Origin: Apiotrichum sp. Y4204
Taxonomy: Eukaryota > Basidiomycota > Tremellomycetes > Trichosporonales > Trichosporonaceae
Reading direction: 5' to 3'
Length of the DNA stretch: 64,000 nucleotides
NCBI GenBank assembly: GCA_025531455.1
Contig: JAMYHL010000054.1
Location: forward strand, 62,001-126,000
The notes beneath the pieces were generated by a model that searched no databases, had not been told where the DNA came from, and saw only the letters and a program-made list of their open reading frames with translations. Every line of letters starts with the position of its first letter. Position 1 is the first letter of the stretch. Both the position numbers and the translations under genes were made by a program. Positions 11,837 to 23,407 of the stretch are shown here, piece after piece.

Positions 11837-12889
11837 CTACTCGCCGTCCTTACCCCGCCCCCCCAGCTCGGCACGCTCTCTGCGCCGCTGCGCGCGGTTC
11901 ATGGGACGAGGCACGACGCGCCGCTCAACACCGCCAACCTGCGGTTCCGGGACGTTGCTCTCCGCCTCGGCTCGGCGGCGCATCTCGAACGCGCGGCGAA
12001 TAGCGGGAACAGGCGAGGTGCCCGCATCCCACCGCCGCGCCGCCTCGGCGACCTGCGGCGAAAAGTTCTCTCGCGCCAGCGCCGCCCATTTTCCCATCGC
12101 CGCGTCGCCGCGGACATTCGCCCCCGGAATAGTCGCATTCAGCCCTTGGGGGCGGTTATTCGGCCCCGGCCGCGCCTCGAGCGCCTTGAGCGACGGCGGG
12201 AGAGAGGATGACTCGGTCTGGGAGCGGAATTTCGACCGCAAGATCCGCGTCACGGCCTCCCGGCTCACGCCAAAGGTCTTCGCGAGGCTCGTCGGCGTAA
12301 ATGTCTCGGGATCCTGGGCGTGCAGCTCGCGCAGGCCGGCCATCGCCGCGAAGGTCAGCTTCTTTGTCGGCTGCCACGCTGGTGTCAGTGCTGAAGTGGG
12401 GGCAGACGCACGTCTCTTGCTTTTTGAGGTTTCCTGGAGGGAAGGCTCCTGCTCGGGGTCGGAGTCGACTTGCCCCGCTGGTACCGCTTGTTCTGTCTGT
12501 GCCCCTTGCTTGAGTTGGGTAGGCTCGGGGAACTCGTCGACTGCCCCTTGATCAAGCCGCTCGACGCGATACTGGAGCTCGCGCTCGCGCTCGCGCTCGC
12601 TGCTCGCATCCGGCCGTTGATCGCTCTCCGAGGCCCGCAGTCCAAACCCGCGCCTAGGGGGGTTCTCTCCCGCCCGGAAGTGGTCGACGGCACTACGCCA
12701 GCTCTGCCCGCGGGGAGCCCCAAAACTCGACGTGTCCCGCTCTGGTCGCGTCGAAGAGTCCGGTTCGTCGCGACGCAGCCCGAACCCGCCGCGCCGCTCG
12801 GAGAACGGCTTCTGCCGCCGCTGCTGCTTTGCTAGCGGGGAGGTGGTTGAAAATGCGCGGGTCAAGGAGGGGCCGGCGCGCGCGAGCAT
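11837..12889 (-). CDS. RRG9: RRG9/Neugrin-like mitochondrial protein
   Basis: The core WQPTKKLTFAAMAGLRELHA, then FTPTSLAKTFGVSREAVTRI with LRSKFR, matches the Rrg9/Neugrin domain. Yeast Rrg9 is needed for respiratory growth and mitochondrial genome maintenance. I chose the ATG at 12889 because it begins a typical presequence (MLARAGPSLTRAFSTTSPLA); an in-frame ATG 29 codons upstream at 12976 is possible. A 33-bp in-frame stretch at 12379-12411 has a GTGCGT donor and a CTGACACCAG acceptor and is probably a spliced intron, giving 339 residues; retained, the protein is 350. The N-terminal half is low-complexity and charged. Confidence 0.78.
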   Translation of the reverse strand: MLARAGPSLTRAFSTTSPLAKQQRRQKPFSERRGGFGLRRDEPDSSTRPERDTSSFGAPRGQSWRSAVDHFRAGENPPRRGFGLRASESDQRPDASSERERERELQYRVERLDQGAVDEFPEPTQLKQGAQTEQAVPAGQVDSDPEQEPSLQETSKSKRRASAPTSALTPAWQPTKKLTFAAMAGLRELHAQDPETFTPTSLAKTFGVSREAVTRILRSKFRSQTESSSLPPSLKALEARPGPNNRPQGLNATIPGANVRGDAAMGKWAALARENFSPQVAEAARRWDAGTSPVPAIRRAFEMRRRAEAESNVPEPQVGGVERRVVPRPMNRAQRRRERAELGGRGKDGE

Positions 12890-13521
12890 CGTGAATGTTG
12901 GGAGGTTTGAGATGTGATTGTTCGATGTTCTGAACATTTCGGAGAAGCATCTTGGGTGGCGAAGGATTGGAGTCATTAGCGGTATCAGATGAGGTCTGAT
13001 GTCCGATCCGGAGATTCATTAGCTTTCAGACTTTGGATTCTTATTTACGATGCTAATCCCAATTCTGCACCAAACCGATCTCACCGTTGTTGCTGTCCAT
13101 CTCCAGCTCCATCACCATCTCCACTCACCTCCATCGCGGCCATCGAGCACCTCGCGAGTGTCACATCGCACATCTGAGCACATTGACATCACATTCAATC
13201 ACATCACTTCTTCATCTCGCCGTCGTCGTTCATCGAAACCACCAGACACGCCTCGCTGTCGTCTCACCCCGCTCCGCTAGTCGTCTCCCCACCACCGACT
13301 GCGTCACCGCCCGCGGACTTGTCGCGCGACCTCCGCCGGCACTTGCTCAACTCTGCCGCTCGGCCACTTCCGTCCTCGAGCACACATTACTTTCGCTGCG
13401 GCTCCGACGGTCGATCACCTACTCTCTCTTCTCCACACATCTCATTCAACATTCATTCTCTCATCTATCGATCTGATACCCATCCTATCCCCCCGCAGCT
13501 CCACCCATCCATCCCGGCGCC
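12890..13521. promoter_or_regulatory. Divergent promoter between RRG9 and the STIMATE-like gene
   Basis: 632 bp without a supported gene. The half next to 13522 is a C/T-rich leader with many TCATC/CATC motifs. Open frames here are by-products of this composition. Confidence 0.45.
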
Positions 13522-15211
13522 ATGGCCCCGCCACCAGAATCCTCAGCGCCGCCAGCCAACACGGAGAAAGACCGGTGTTTTCTCCTCGGCCCGACCGCGC
13601 TCGTCGTGCAGGCCATTATGGGCGCGCTCGTCATCTCCAGTCTGGTGGTCAAGCGCCAGCTCGAACGGCGGAAACGCCGATGGCGCGTGTGGATCCTCGA
13701 TGTCGGCAAGCAGCTCGCAGGCCAGGCGGTCATCCACGCGCTGAACCTTCTTGTGAGTGCCGCAGCTCGTGATGTGCCGCGATGCCATAGACGCGGACGG
13801 CGGAGGGGATCGCAATGACATTGTTCGCGACGCCGCAATGTCGACTTACCAGCGTCTCGTCTCGCCGGCGGTTCGGGTATCACCCCGCACCCCGCATCGC
13901 GCCGCAGCCACAGGGCAGGGATTTTGATTCATGATCATATCGCTACATCGCGCATCGCGCATCGCGCATCGCGCATCGAGCATATCGCCCGGCGGGCCAT
14001 TGCTTATGCCAGATCTCTCAGCTCGTCGCACATGCTGGCCAGCAGAATCCGTGTTCGCTTTACTTTCTCAACATCCTCATCGACACGACGATTGGTGAGT
14101 ACATTCCTGGACTTGCGGCGGGACGAAACGCCAAGCCAGGCTGCGGCGCCCGTATTGCCCAGCAACCACCGCTTCCGGCCTCCGTTGGCGCGTTGGCTGC
14201 CGCCTGTTTGTGGACAGTCGCGTCCATGCGTCCGGTCAAATGCATGTGGCCAATGCTCTCGAGATTGAGATCCCGACCAGGCTCGACCATGCTGCCGCCA
14301 CCGCACAGATCTACGGCCCTCTGCATGCATCTCGCTCACACACAGGCACCGCCATCATCTGGATCACGCTCAAGTGGTACACCACCCTGTTTGCAAGGCG
14401 GTACGGCCCAGAAGCGTACACTACGGGCCACTATGGGCATCCGCCTCAGTGGAAGATGTGAGTACAGGTGGTCCGAGCTTTGCAGGCCTCTTCAAATGCA
14501 TGAACGCTGACATCCAGCTGGGCGCAGCAGCTGCAACCGTATATCCTCGCGGCGGTGACGATGAAGCTCGTCGTACTCGTTCCGCTTACGCTACCCGGAA
14601 TCTCGGATGTTCTGATCTCGTTCGCTCACGGCATATTAAGCGTGTTTTCGCTCGACGCCCAGGTCATCTTCGTCCTCGCCGTCTTCCCGACCATCATGAA
14701 CGTGTTCCAGTTTTGCGTCGTCGACCAGGTCATCAAGGCTGGGAAGAATGCGGAGCAGAAGACGGGCCACGACTCGGACTATGACCTCGACGACGAGGAG
14801 AGCGTGAGCTACCGCCCGCTCGCGACGGAAGAGTCTTTCGCATCGATCGGAAACGGCAGCGCAAACGCGGGATACTCGGCCCGGAGACGGGGGTCCAGCG
14901 CGCGCGCCTCGATGACAGGTTCGCGAACAAGCAGTGTCGCGGGATCAGCACCCCCGTCACCGCTCCTCACGGCCGCCAACACGCGCCTCATGAACGATTA
15001 CCAGCGGAGTGAGGGCAAGGTCGGCAGTCTGCGGTTGAGCGGCGTTGGTGGCGAGGGCGCATGGAACGCGGGGTTGAACAGCGACGGCTCGTCTTCGTCA
15101 ACCGCCTCGCGCCTCCGCCGCTCAGACGCGCCGTCACCGGACGACGGCGTGGTCCTCTTTGCTGCTGAGCCTGAAGAGGTGCCGCTCACGGCTATGCGAA
15201 GCGAAAAGTAG
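13522..15211 (+). CDS. STIMATE/YPL162C-like multi-spanning membrane protein
   Basis: Model: 13522..13752, 14043..14094, 14346..14457, 14518..15211; 362 residues. The family (human STIMATE/TMEM110, yeast YPL162C) lies in ER-plasma membrane contacts or the vacuole; the human member regulates STIM1. Evidence: CFLLGPTALVVQAIMGALVI, then WRVWILDVGKQLAGQ with HALNLL, NPCSLYFLNILIDTTIG, KWYTTLFARRYG, and hydrophobic segments in KLVVLVPLTLPGI and VIFVLAVFPTIMNVFQF. The C-terminal 120 residues are Ser/Arg-rich and probably cytosolic. Introns 1 and 2 are long for this window (290 and 251 bp); intron 1 carries a heptamer repeat. The acceptor of intron 1 could shift by one codon. Confidence 0.82.
13946..13980 (+). 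repeat. Heptamer tandem repeat (CATCGCG) in an intron
   Basis: Four exact copies of CATCGCG (13946-13973) followed by one variant (CATCGAG) within intron 1 of the STIMATE-like gene. Short microsatellite-like array with no visible function. Confidence 0.85.
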
Positions 15212-15857
15212 GCACGCGGTGGAGGGAGAGTGGGGGTGGGGGCGGGGTATAGTGCATCTCGGGCCAATATCTAGATACGTGTCCAGTCGACGCGTGGAGC
15301 AACCTGTTGTATCACCTAAAAGCAAGTGTTCCTCAGATCTCAGACGATCAGACAGTACATGGCAGCATGCACTTGGCGATGTGCATCCGGGAAGTGCAGG
15401 ATGGGTGCGAGCGAGCATGATCATGCGCGACACGGCCGTACACGGGTCGTCCCTCTCAATCTCTCGCACCGGCGAAGAGCGCCACATCGAATGGCTTGTT
15501 CACATCATTTGCATCACGGATTGAAACAGGAGGGATCCACTCTAATCGGCCGACGCTTTCCATGAATCAAATCCCCCTTAATCGCTCATTACAAAAATTT
15601 ACTTCCGCCCGAGCGCGAGGCTGATTTTTCATCATTTCGGGCGGCGAAAAATTCCCATCATGCAAGCTGCAAGAGAGAGAGGTGTCGCCACAAGCACCAC
15701 AGCGCTCTAGTGCCAGTTCCCAGCTCATACTAGCATGCTCACGATCATCAACATTCAAGACATCCTGTAAAAGCTCTGCAAAGCGCGCACCCCAGTCTCC
15801 CCACACCCCCCTCTCCCGCACCACCCCGCCCTGCCCCTCCGCCTCCTCACCCGCGCA
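15212..15857. other. Intergenic spacer before the ubiquitin protease
   Basis: 646 bp between two plus-strand genes. It contains the 3' flank of the STIMATE-like gene and the promoter of the protease, with a C-rich leader just before 15858. No gene or RNA was recognised. Confidence 0.45.
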
Positions 15858-18348
15858 ATGGCAGGCAGCGTCCTCACGTTCGTGCCGTACAAGCACGAGC
15901 GCAGCCTCGCGCTCGGCGCCGCGCGCGCCGTCGCCATGGTCCGCGAGTCGCCCCCGCCGACGCGCAGCTTCCCGCCCCTGGGTACCGCGAATGGGAACGG
16001 GAACGGAAGCCAAGGGCAGAACGGACAGCGTACCGCGAACGGACACAGCGCAAACGGACATGGACACGTGAATGGCACACATGGGCTTCTCTCGCCCGCC
16101 GCGTCGTCGAGCTCGCCGCGGTCCCCTAAACGCGCCATGTCCGCCCCGCGCCGCGTCGCGCTCACGACACTCCCCTCACGGCGGATGAGCACCGCCAGCA
16201 CCAGCAGCGCTTCGGAAGTTGAGGAGGAAGCTGAGGGTGCACCGCGGCTGCTCGGGCCGATGCTTGGTCCGCTTGCGTCGCCGAGGAAGGGGAAGAAGCG
16301 TGCCGAGACACCTGAAGAATCTGAAGAGGATGAGGAGATTGAAAATGGCGCACCTGCGACACCGGCTGCTACCCCGAAGGCCAAGCCGACTCCGAACGGT
16401 ACCCCGAAAGACACGCCCAATTCGAAGAAGAAGGCTAATGGGACTAATGGGGCGACTGCTGCGGTTGCCGCGACTGGGAAGCGGAAAGCGCCGGTGCAAG
16501 AGGAAGAGGCTTCTGAAGAGTCGGAGGAGGAGGAAGAAGAAGACACATCGCCGAGCCTTGCACCCCTCGATGTCGACCTCGCGTGGCCCGTCCCCATATC
16601 CTCCTCTACGCGCCGCCCTGCCGGCCTCCACAACGGCTCCATGGCATGCTACTCAAACGCCACCCTCCAGGTCCTCCTCCACACGCCGCCGGTGCTCCGC
16701 GAAGCGATGCTCCACCTGCCCAGCAAGTGTGAGTCGAGTGCCGCCATGTCTCACCTTGCTCGTGACGCTTGCTGACGACAGGCCTCTTCCGGTCAAGGCA
16801 CAAGTTCTGCATGCTGTGCGCGACCCGCGAACTCATTTCGGACCACTGGTCGGGCAAGAGGAGCGCGTACCGACCCCTCCCCGTCCACTCGAACCTGAGC
16901 CGTATGTGACCGTGGCATTCCCGCCTGACGCCAGAAATCAAAAAGGGCTTCAGCAAGAACCGGCAGGAGGACGCGCACGAGTTCTTCCGCTTCGTCACTG
17001 ACGCTTTCCAAAACACTGCCCTCGCGGGCCGGCCGAAGTGGGTATTCGATCGCCAACGTAACCCAGCTCACACCGCAGGGATCTCCCAGAAAAGATCAAG
17101 CGCACCTCATGGGTGTACCGCACCTGGGGAGGACAGGTGCGCTCGCGCGTCCTCTGCCTCACATGCCGGAAGCCGTCGGACACATTCGACTCGTTCCTCG
17201 ACCTCTCGCTCGATGTACCCAAGCAGGCGCGGTCCATAGCCGACCTGTTCAAGGTGTTTTGCCATGAAGACCGCCTGGATGGAGACAACAAGTACAATTG
17301 TGAAAAGTGAGGTTCCGCAGGTCCTCAACGCTGACATCTCAGCTGCAAGCGCAAGTCGGCCGCGACGAAATCAATGCGTATCGCAGACGCACCGCCGGTG
17401 CTCACGCTCCATCTGAAGAGATTCGGCTACAGCCTGTCATGGCCGAGCCGGATGACAAAGGTCAACTCGCTGATCGAATACTCGCACCTTCTCGACATTG
17501 CGCCGTACATGGTCGAGGGCAAGAAGACGTCGGGGACAGATTACCGTCTCTTCGCGGTGACGTGCCACCACGGCTCGGCGCTGCACTACGGCCACTACAC
17601 GTCTTACGTCCGCGGGCCAGATGGCGCGTGGTACAATGCCGACGACGACGACATGTCGCCCGTGAGCCCCAAGAGCGTGCTGCACGACAAGTCGGCGTAT
17701 CTCCTCAGCTACATGCGTGTTGGGAAAGGCGAGCGGCCGCCGCCTTCTGCCGCGGCGTCCAAGTCGTCAGCAAGCAGCATCAGCTCGCAAGCCTCCAAGC
17801 GGCGGCGGGAGGACGAGAGCCCGTCTCCGCAGAAACGCTCGGGCACCATTCCAGGACCCGTACGCCCGCCATTGTCGTCGTCCTACGGCGCCAACGCGAA
17901 CGCAGTCGCTGGACCCTCTGAGCTCAGTCGTCTGGAGAAGCAGTACGAGTCGGACAGCGACGGGATGGACACGACGATCAACCGCCTTCTGCAACCCCGG
18001 CCACGGACAGCCGACCTCGCGCCAGCCACCTCGTCGCCCATCGTGCGCCCGACCCACCCTGCCCCATCCTCGCCCAAGTTCAAGGGCAAGTTCCACCGCC
18101 CGAACCACAAGCAGGGCATTGAGGCCCTACGGGGCAGCGGGAATGGGTTTGGGCACGGCGGTCCTGGATCAGGACACGGCCACGGGAACGGTAACGGCCG
18201 CGCCAACGGCCACGGCAACGGTAACGGCCATGGCGGGAAGCGCCGGGCGGCAAATCTCATGCCCTATAACATAGGCGGACACCGCCCGCGCGAGGTTGTG
18301 ATCAAGCGCAAGGGCCTCTTAAGCAACATGCGGAAGAAGGGCATGTAG
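15858..18348 (+). CDS. Ubiquitin carboxyl-terminal hydrolase (USP36/UBP10-type)
   Basis: Model: 15858..16728, 16782..16901, 16935..17037, 17079..17306, 17343..18348; 775 residues. A cysteine protease that removes ubiquitin from proteins. The Cys box is GLHNGSMACYSNATLQ with Cys264; later come KNRQEDAHEFFRFVTDAF, a zinc-ribbon pair (CLTC and CENC), FDSFLDLSLDV, VLTLHLKRF, and the His box ALHYGHYTSYV with His525 followed by WYNADDDD. The overall order and spacing resemble USP36/Ubp10, which act in the nucleolus and on chromatin. Long Asn/Gly/His-rich low-complexity tails flank the core, with a basic C-terminus. The usual G-N-T before the catalytic Cys is replaced by S-M-A. The exact orthologue is uncertain. 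Confidence 0.88.
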
Positions 18349-18599
18349 ATCGGCTGAGAGCTGCAGGTGTGGCGTGTGGCTTGTGGACGCTCGCGCTGTT
18401 TGTACCATATCCGCAGACGACATGTATCTTCTGCGCTCGTGCAAAGGCAGCAAGACGGGCGATTGCGGAGAACTGCGAGTGCTGCATGTACTGCTGACTG
18501 AATGGCGTTGGTCTCAACACTGGGAATCACATCTTCACAGGTGTTAACAAGTCCAGGTGAATATAACGCCGCCCGCATCGTATCCAAAGTACTATCGTC

Positions 18600-19806
18600 T
18601 CACGCTCCCCACTTCGCAAACCCGCGGAAGCCGCGCGGCGCCCGGCGCATCATTGCAGCAGTGCCGACCTTGCCCGTGAGTCCCGCCGAACTAGGCGCGT
18701 TGGCGAGTTGGATCCACCATCCCTCGGAGCGCAAAGTGTCGAGGCAGTACTCGGCCAGCACGGCCGCCGCGGTGCGTGCGTCGTACAGCGTCGTGTCGAT
18801 CTCGTACTCGCCGCACAGGCCAGACGCGGGCGCGAGGTGCCCGATCTCCTCCTCCATCCGCGTCTGGATCAGCGCCGCCTCGTGCGCCGAAACCGGGGTG
18901 ATCCCGGGAGTTTTAGCTGTGGCGCCGGGGCTCGTACCGCGCCGAGCGTTGCCCATACCGACGATGCCGGCCGGTTTTCCCTCCTCCTTACGGTCCTTCA
19001 CCTTTCCCTCCCCTTCTTTTTCCACCTCATTCATCCCCGTCCGCTGGGCAATACCCCGCAGCCGCGCAGGACACAGCAGGCGGCGCACGTTCTCCTCCTG
19101 CCCACAGCTGAGGATAACGTGGATGAACGCGAACCCGCTGCGTTTCGCGAACGCGATAAACTCGTGCATGATTGCGCGATCTGTTGCGCGCGCCGCGACG
19201 GAGAGAAAGTCTGTCAGCACGTATGTCGGCGGCGGGGGCGCGCCGGGGGCCGGGGACGCGTGGTGGCGCGCGATAGAGTCGAAAATTGCGTGTTTCTGCG
19301 GGTTGGAAGAGGGTCAGCGGACGTGCTCCATGGAGCTTGGACACTCGCGAGGGGCCGGAGACAGTGGCGCGCAGCACTCGTGATGGTTGATGGTCGCGAT
19401 CGGAATATTGATCGCTAAATAAGGCCGGATCACGTCCGGGCCGCAGCTCGCTGTAAAGACATCGAGGCATCGAGGCAACGAGACGCCCCAAGAATAACCG
19501 CAACATATGGGCTGACCAACAACGCTAGCGGCGCGGCTATACCTCGTCGCCTCAACGCATCGTCCTGGTCCCACTCACGAGGTTCTTCCTCAGCAGGCCG
19601 TGCGCCTCGTCGTCGGCCTCGTACAGCTGCGACGCGGCAGCGATGAGGTTGCGCGTGTCGAAGAAGCGGCAGTTGGGGAGGAGCTTGCTGTGGGATGAGT
19701 GAAAGGTAGGGAAGGGGGGATACTTGTTCACTCACACAAGCTCTCTGGCGACGGTGTGTTTGCCCACGCCGGGGAAGCCGTTGATGAGGATGAGCGCGCC
19801 GGGCAT
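18600..19806 (-). CDS. P-loop NTPase, kinase-like, unknown substrate
   Basis: Model: complement of 18600..19295, 19579..19687, 19736..19806; 291 residues. The start MPGALILINGFPGVGKHTVA is a Walker A motif at the very N-terminus, as in small nucleotide or metabolite kinases. Further features are YVLTDFLSVAAR and FIHVILSCGQEENVRRL, seen in a family of fungal P-loop proteins of unknown role. An insertion of about 60 charged or Gly/Pro-rich residues (after LRGIAQRTG) lies in the place of the usual lid region. The second intron is 283 bp, long for this genome, so an unrecognised exon inside it cannot be excluded. No substrate is assigned. Confidence 0.68.
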
Positions 19807-21545
19807 GGAGTGGAGTTGGGGGGATGAGGATAAGAGAATACGTGGGGGTGTCTTGTTGCGGCAAGTCTTTTTATTCTTCCCAGCTTGCCCGTGGTGACCA
19901 GTAGACCTCTCCTCCTCGTTCCTCATCCCCAGCCTTCCGGGGATCTGTGATCAGCGAGGAGGAACCTCTCCCGGTGGCACTGCGCTCCGCGCGCGCCCGC
20001 GTATCCCTGTTGATCGTGGTCTGAGCTCGTGAGCTCTGCGCGCGGCTCATTGCGCGATGAGGCAATGTACGATGGGTCGACGGCTGCGGGACGCCGGACG
20101 CTGATGACATGGTCTGTGGACTCTGATCCGGCTGGCCGATACTCTCTTCGCCACCCCGCTTTCCGTCTCGGAACGCGTGCTGCGCTGATCTTATCTGATC
20201 TGATTCTGGGGATGAACTGGGGCTGATAGATTTAGGTACGGCCACAGGTAAACAGCATAATGGACGACCGTACCTCTGGAGGCGGAGGAAGTGTCCACTG
20301 TTTTGGGAGCAGGGCCAAGGAGCAGGCTGCAAGCTTGTAAGGTGGTGCGTGGCCAGTGGCGACACCTGAAATCTCAACCATCTGTCCTTTTTAGAGCTGA
20401 TTGCGTCGACCAAGAAGAACACCCGCTGCACAAAGAGAGGAAAGGAGGATCAGCCCCCGGTATTCCGGAATCAACGATCGTCGTCGGATCAGCAGAGTAG
20501 CAGATCGGCCTATCCTATCCGATCTGCGGATCGCCGGACCACGCCGATCGTCACGCGCGTCACGCTTCCACCTTCCATGCCTCGGATGGCGTTCTAGAAT
20601 TCTAGCGCGATCTAGTGCCAAACGCAAGGGCGACGGAGCCGCGTCGGAAAGCCGAGAGCCTTGCGCCCCCGTCGATCGCTTGCCCCATGTTTGATTTGCT
20701 TTCAAGGGCGTTGGGGATCGCCTCCTCGCGACCTCCGCTCCCGCCGGGGGCAGGAATCGCCTCTCGCTCGATATTCATTCTTTGGATATGTGGTCGTTGC
20801 GCTGGCGACGATTGGTCTTCCGAGGCTGAAGCGGGCTGCCGCGTCGTCCTGCCGTACGCCCGCCGGTTCGGGATGCCGCTGGCGCCCGAGTGGGCCTCCG
20901 GGAGGCTCGCGTTTACCTTCAGTAGTTGACTCAAGATCCAACTCGGTTACTGGATGCTTGCTATGTTGACGGTTCTTCTGGCCCCTTCACCGACCAGAGG
21001 TACTACAGGATCGGCAGGAATGTGGTACCGCGGCAACGAGCAGAGTGGCAGCCTGACTCGAGAGACGCTTGATAGACACACTGTACTCTCACACTTTGTG
21101 GCTTCGGCGTCGCGATCCGTGTCGCCGTGCTTGCAATTGTCGTCCTCTGAGTATCTGTTATTCGCCGCTGTTAATGTCTCTTGTTCTGGTTTCTCCTCTA
21201 ACCAAATTCGCACTGTTGGTTCATCTCATTCTTCGGCACAGAATACGTCAAAGAAACATATCCTAATCGAGACAGATGTTTGTGTTGTTAACAATCAGTT
21301 CAGAAATGGCCAAAATAGGCTTGTTAGCGATGAGAAAAATGATGCACAGCGGTACGGGGCATACTACACAACACAGCAGTTGCAAAAAGGGAACGTGCCA
21401 ATAGTCCCCTCCCACCGCCGGGGAGACAGGTGTAATGCTACCGTAGCTCCGCCTCCCACGGGCAGAGGAGCAACTACGGATACAGCCGGGCCCAAGCCGC
21501 GTTTACCTGGGTGGCCCCCCGAGGAGTGCAGGTAGAACATTAAAT
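19807..21545. other. Large gene-free interval
   Basis: About 1.7 kb between the divergent P-loop gene and RKM4. Open frames up to 193 codons (20954-21535, plus) have no recognisable domain, no convincing codon bias and no splice partners. Composition is less GC-skewed than in neighbouring exons. Besides the tRNA-like element just downstream I see nothing definite. Confidence 0.5.
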
Positions 21546-21652
21546 GCTCATCCCGCCGGGGATTCGAACTTCCGTCGCCATCGATACGGAGACCGATGAT
21601 TACCGCTAAGCATAAGTTGGGTCTATGAGCTAAACCACTGGGCTATGCCGCT
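21546..21652 (-). tRNA. tRNA-like element, degenerate or intron-containing, identity unresolved
   Basis: On the minus strand a box A match (TAGCCCAGTGG, plus-strand 21635-21645) and a box B match (GTTCGAATCC, 21560-21569) are spaced as in a tRNA gene. AGACC (21620-21624) can pair with GGTCT (21590-21594) as an anticodon stem around a 25-nt loop, which would imply an intron, and CCGT/ACGG could form a variable arm. However, the D and T stems have several mismatches, the 5' and 3' ends do not form a proper acceptor stem, and no T33 is evident. This is probably a tRNA pseudogene or tRNA-derived element. Confidence 0.35.
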
Positions 21653-21826
21653 TGCAGATACTTGGACATCGGGATAGCTGCAAAATGGGCCTCACGGAGT
21701 TGTGACCACCCCAGGAGTGATTGATAAGGGATTTGCACGGTGGAGGATCGGCGCAGGTGGTGGAAATTTCTGAAGTTTGCACGAGATTGTCAACAACAAC
21801 AACACCCTCCTCTCCACACCACAAGC

Positions 21827-23383
21827 ATGACTTTCAACGCCGCGACGCTCGTCGCCTCCTTCCGCGCCGGCGGGGCGTGGCTCGACGACACGGTCATGGA
21901 CCTGGCTCCGATCGAGGGCATGGGCATCGGCGCCATCGCGAAGCGTGCCATCGAAGTGAGTCGCCACCCTGGAACCCGCTGACAGTAGCCACACACGCCG
22001 CTCTTCCACATCCCCCCCTCGCACCTACTTACGCCGTGGACAAGCGCCCTGCGCACACATCTCTCCGAGGCGGAGTGGGAGTCTCTTGACGGCGGGTGGG
22101 CGCGCCTCATCCTCTGTATGATGTGGGAGGAGAGCCGGTCGGAATCCCCGTGGGCGGGATACCTGGCCAACATGCCGCGCACGTTTGATTCGCCAATGTT
22201 CTGGGAGGATGTCGACAGGGCGGCACTGAAAGGAACGGATATTGAGGGTAAGTCAGTTGCTTTGGACCTCCGGAGCTGACAACAGATCGCATTGGGCGCG
22301 AGGACGCCGAGAAAGAGTACGCCGCCAAGCTCGCGCCGCTGATCGCGTCGCGGCCGGATCTCTTCCCGGCCCAGAGCGGGTGTTTCGGGCTCGACGCATT
22401 CCATGTGCAAGGCAGCCGGATCCTCTCGCGCTCGTTCACGATTCCTATCACGCGGGCGGGCGGGCCGGCGCCGAAGCCTGAGGAGGATGATGACGAGGAA
22501 GAGGAGGAGGAAGAGGTGGCGGTGATGGTGCCGATGGCGGATATGCTGAATGCCGCGTACGAGCGGGACAATGCGCGGCTGTATGCCGACGGCGAGGATG
22601 ATGAGGATGACGGGGACGCCGAGGCGCGCGAAAAGGCCAAACGCTTCGGTGAGGGGTACACCATGATCACGACAAAACCCATCGCCGTGGGCGAGCAGAT
22701 TGTGAGTATGCTACGTCAGAATCGTCAGCTCACAATAGTACAACACGTATGCATCGCCGCCAAACTCGGAGCTACTGCGCAAGTACGGGCACGTTGACGC
22801 GCTTCCGCTCCCTCCATCGCTTTTGCAGCAGCTCACCCCGGGCGAGATCGGGGACTATCCACTCGGCAACATGGGCGACGAGGTGGAGGTCGCGGGCGAT
22901 CTGGTAGTCGACGCTGCGGTGGCGGCCGGTCTGTCTCGCGAGGGGGAAGATGGGGCGGCGGCGCGCGTCGACTGGTGGCTGGACGAAGGGCAGGCGGACG
23001 CATTTGCGCTCACGTTCCCCGACGAGGAGGGGGAGGAAGATGGTATCCCGCTCGAGCTGTGGGCGTTTGCGCGGCTGCTCACGCGCGACGAGGACTGGGA
23101 GCGCGCCAAGCGGGGCAAACTCCCGAAACCGAAGAATGACGATCCCGCGAGTGTCAAAATCGTGCTCGAGGCGGTCAAGGCCCGCGCGGCGCGGTATCCC
23201 CAGACGCTCGAGGCGGATCTGGAGATTGTCAAGACTGGGGGGCTGAATGCGCGCAATGCCGCAGCGGTGCGGATTGGCGAAAAGCGCGTGCTTTCCCTCG
23301 CGGTGCGTACCCTCTCTGCCATGGGAAGGAGCGAGAAGCGCAAAGCCGAGGACAAGTCGCGGAGCGGAAAGCGCAGAAAGTAG
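21827..23383 (+). CDS. RKM4: SET-domain ribosomal lysine methyltransferase (RKM4/SETD6-like)
   Basis: Model: 21827..21955, 21989..22247, 22286..22701, 22739..23383; 482 residues. Rkm4 monomethylates a lysine of ribosomal protein eL42; SETD6 is the animal relative. The split SET domain is visible: GMGIGAIAKRAIEPHTPLFHIP near the N-terminus, the insert (SPWAGYLANMPRTFDSPMFW), MVPMADMLNAAYERDNA, GEGYTMITTKPIAVGEQI and the terminal YNTYASPPNSELLRKYG with its AdoMet/substrate tyrosine. A Rubisco-LSMT-like C-terminal domain follows. An acidic run (DDDEEEEEEE) interrupts the SET domain before MVPMADM. It ends 24 bp from the convergent SET5-like gene. Confidence 0.86.
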
Positions 23384-23407
23384 AAATGTAGATGTATGCA
23401 TAGTCTA

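Noticed and set aside
12887..12976. 29-codon N-terminal extension of RRG9
   Set aside because: The downstream Met starts a typical mitochondrial presequence; the extension has none. Kept as an alternative only.
20954..21535. 193-codon plus-strand open frame
   Set aside because: No domain, low-quality composition, and it ends beside the tRNA-like element; treated as non-coding.
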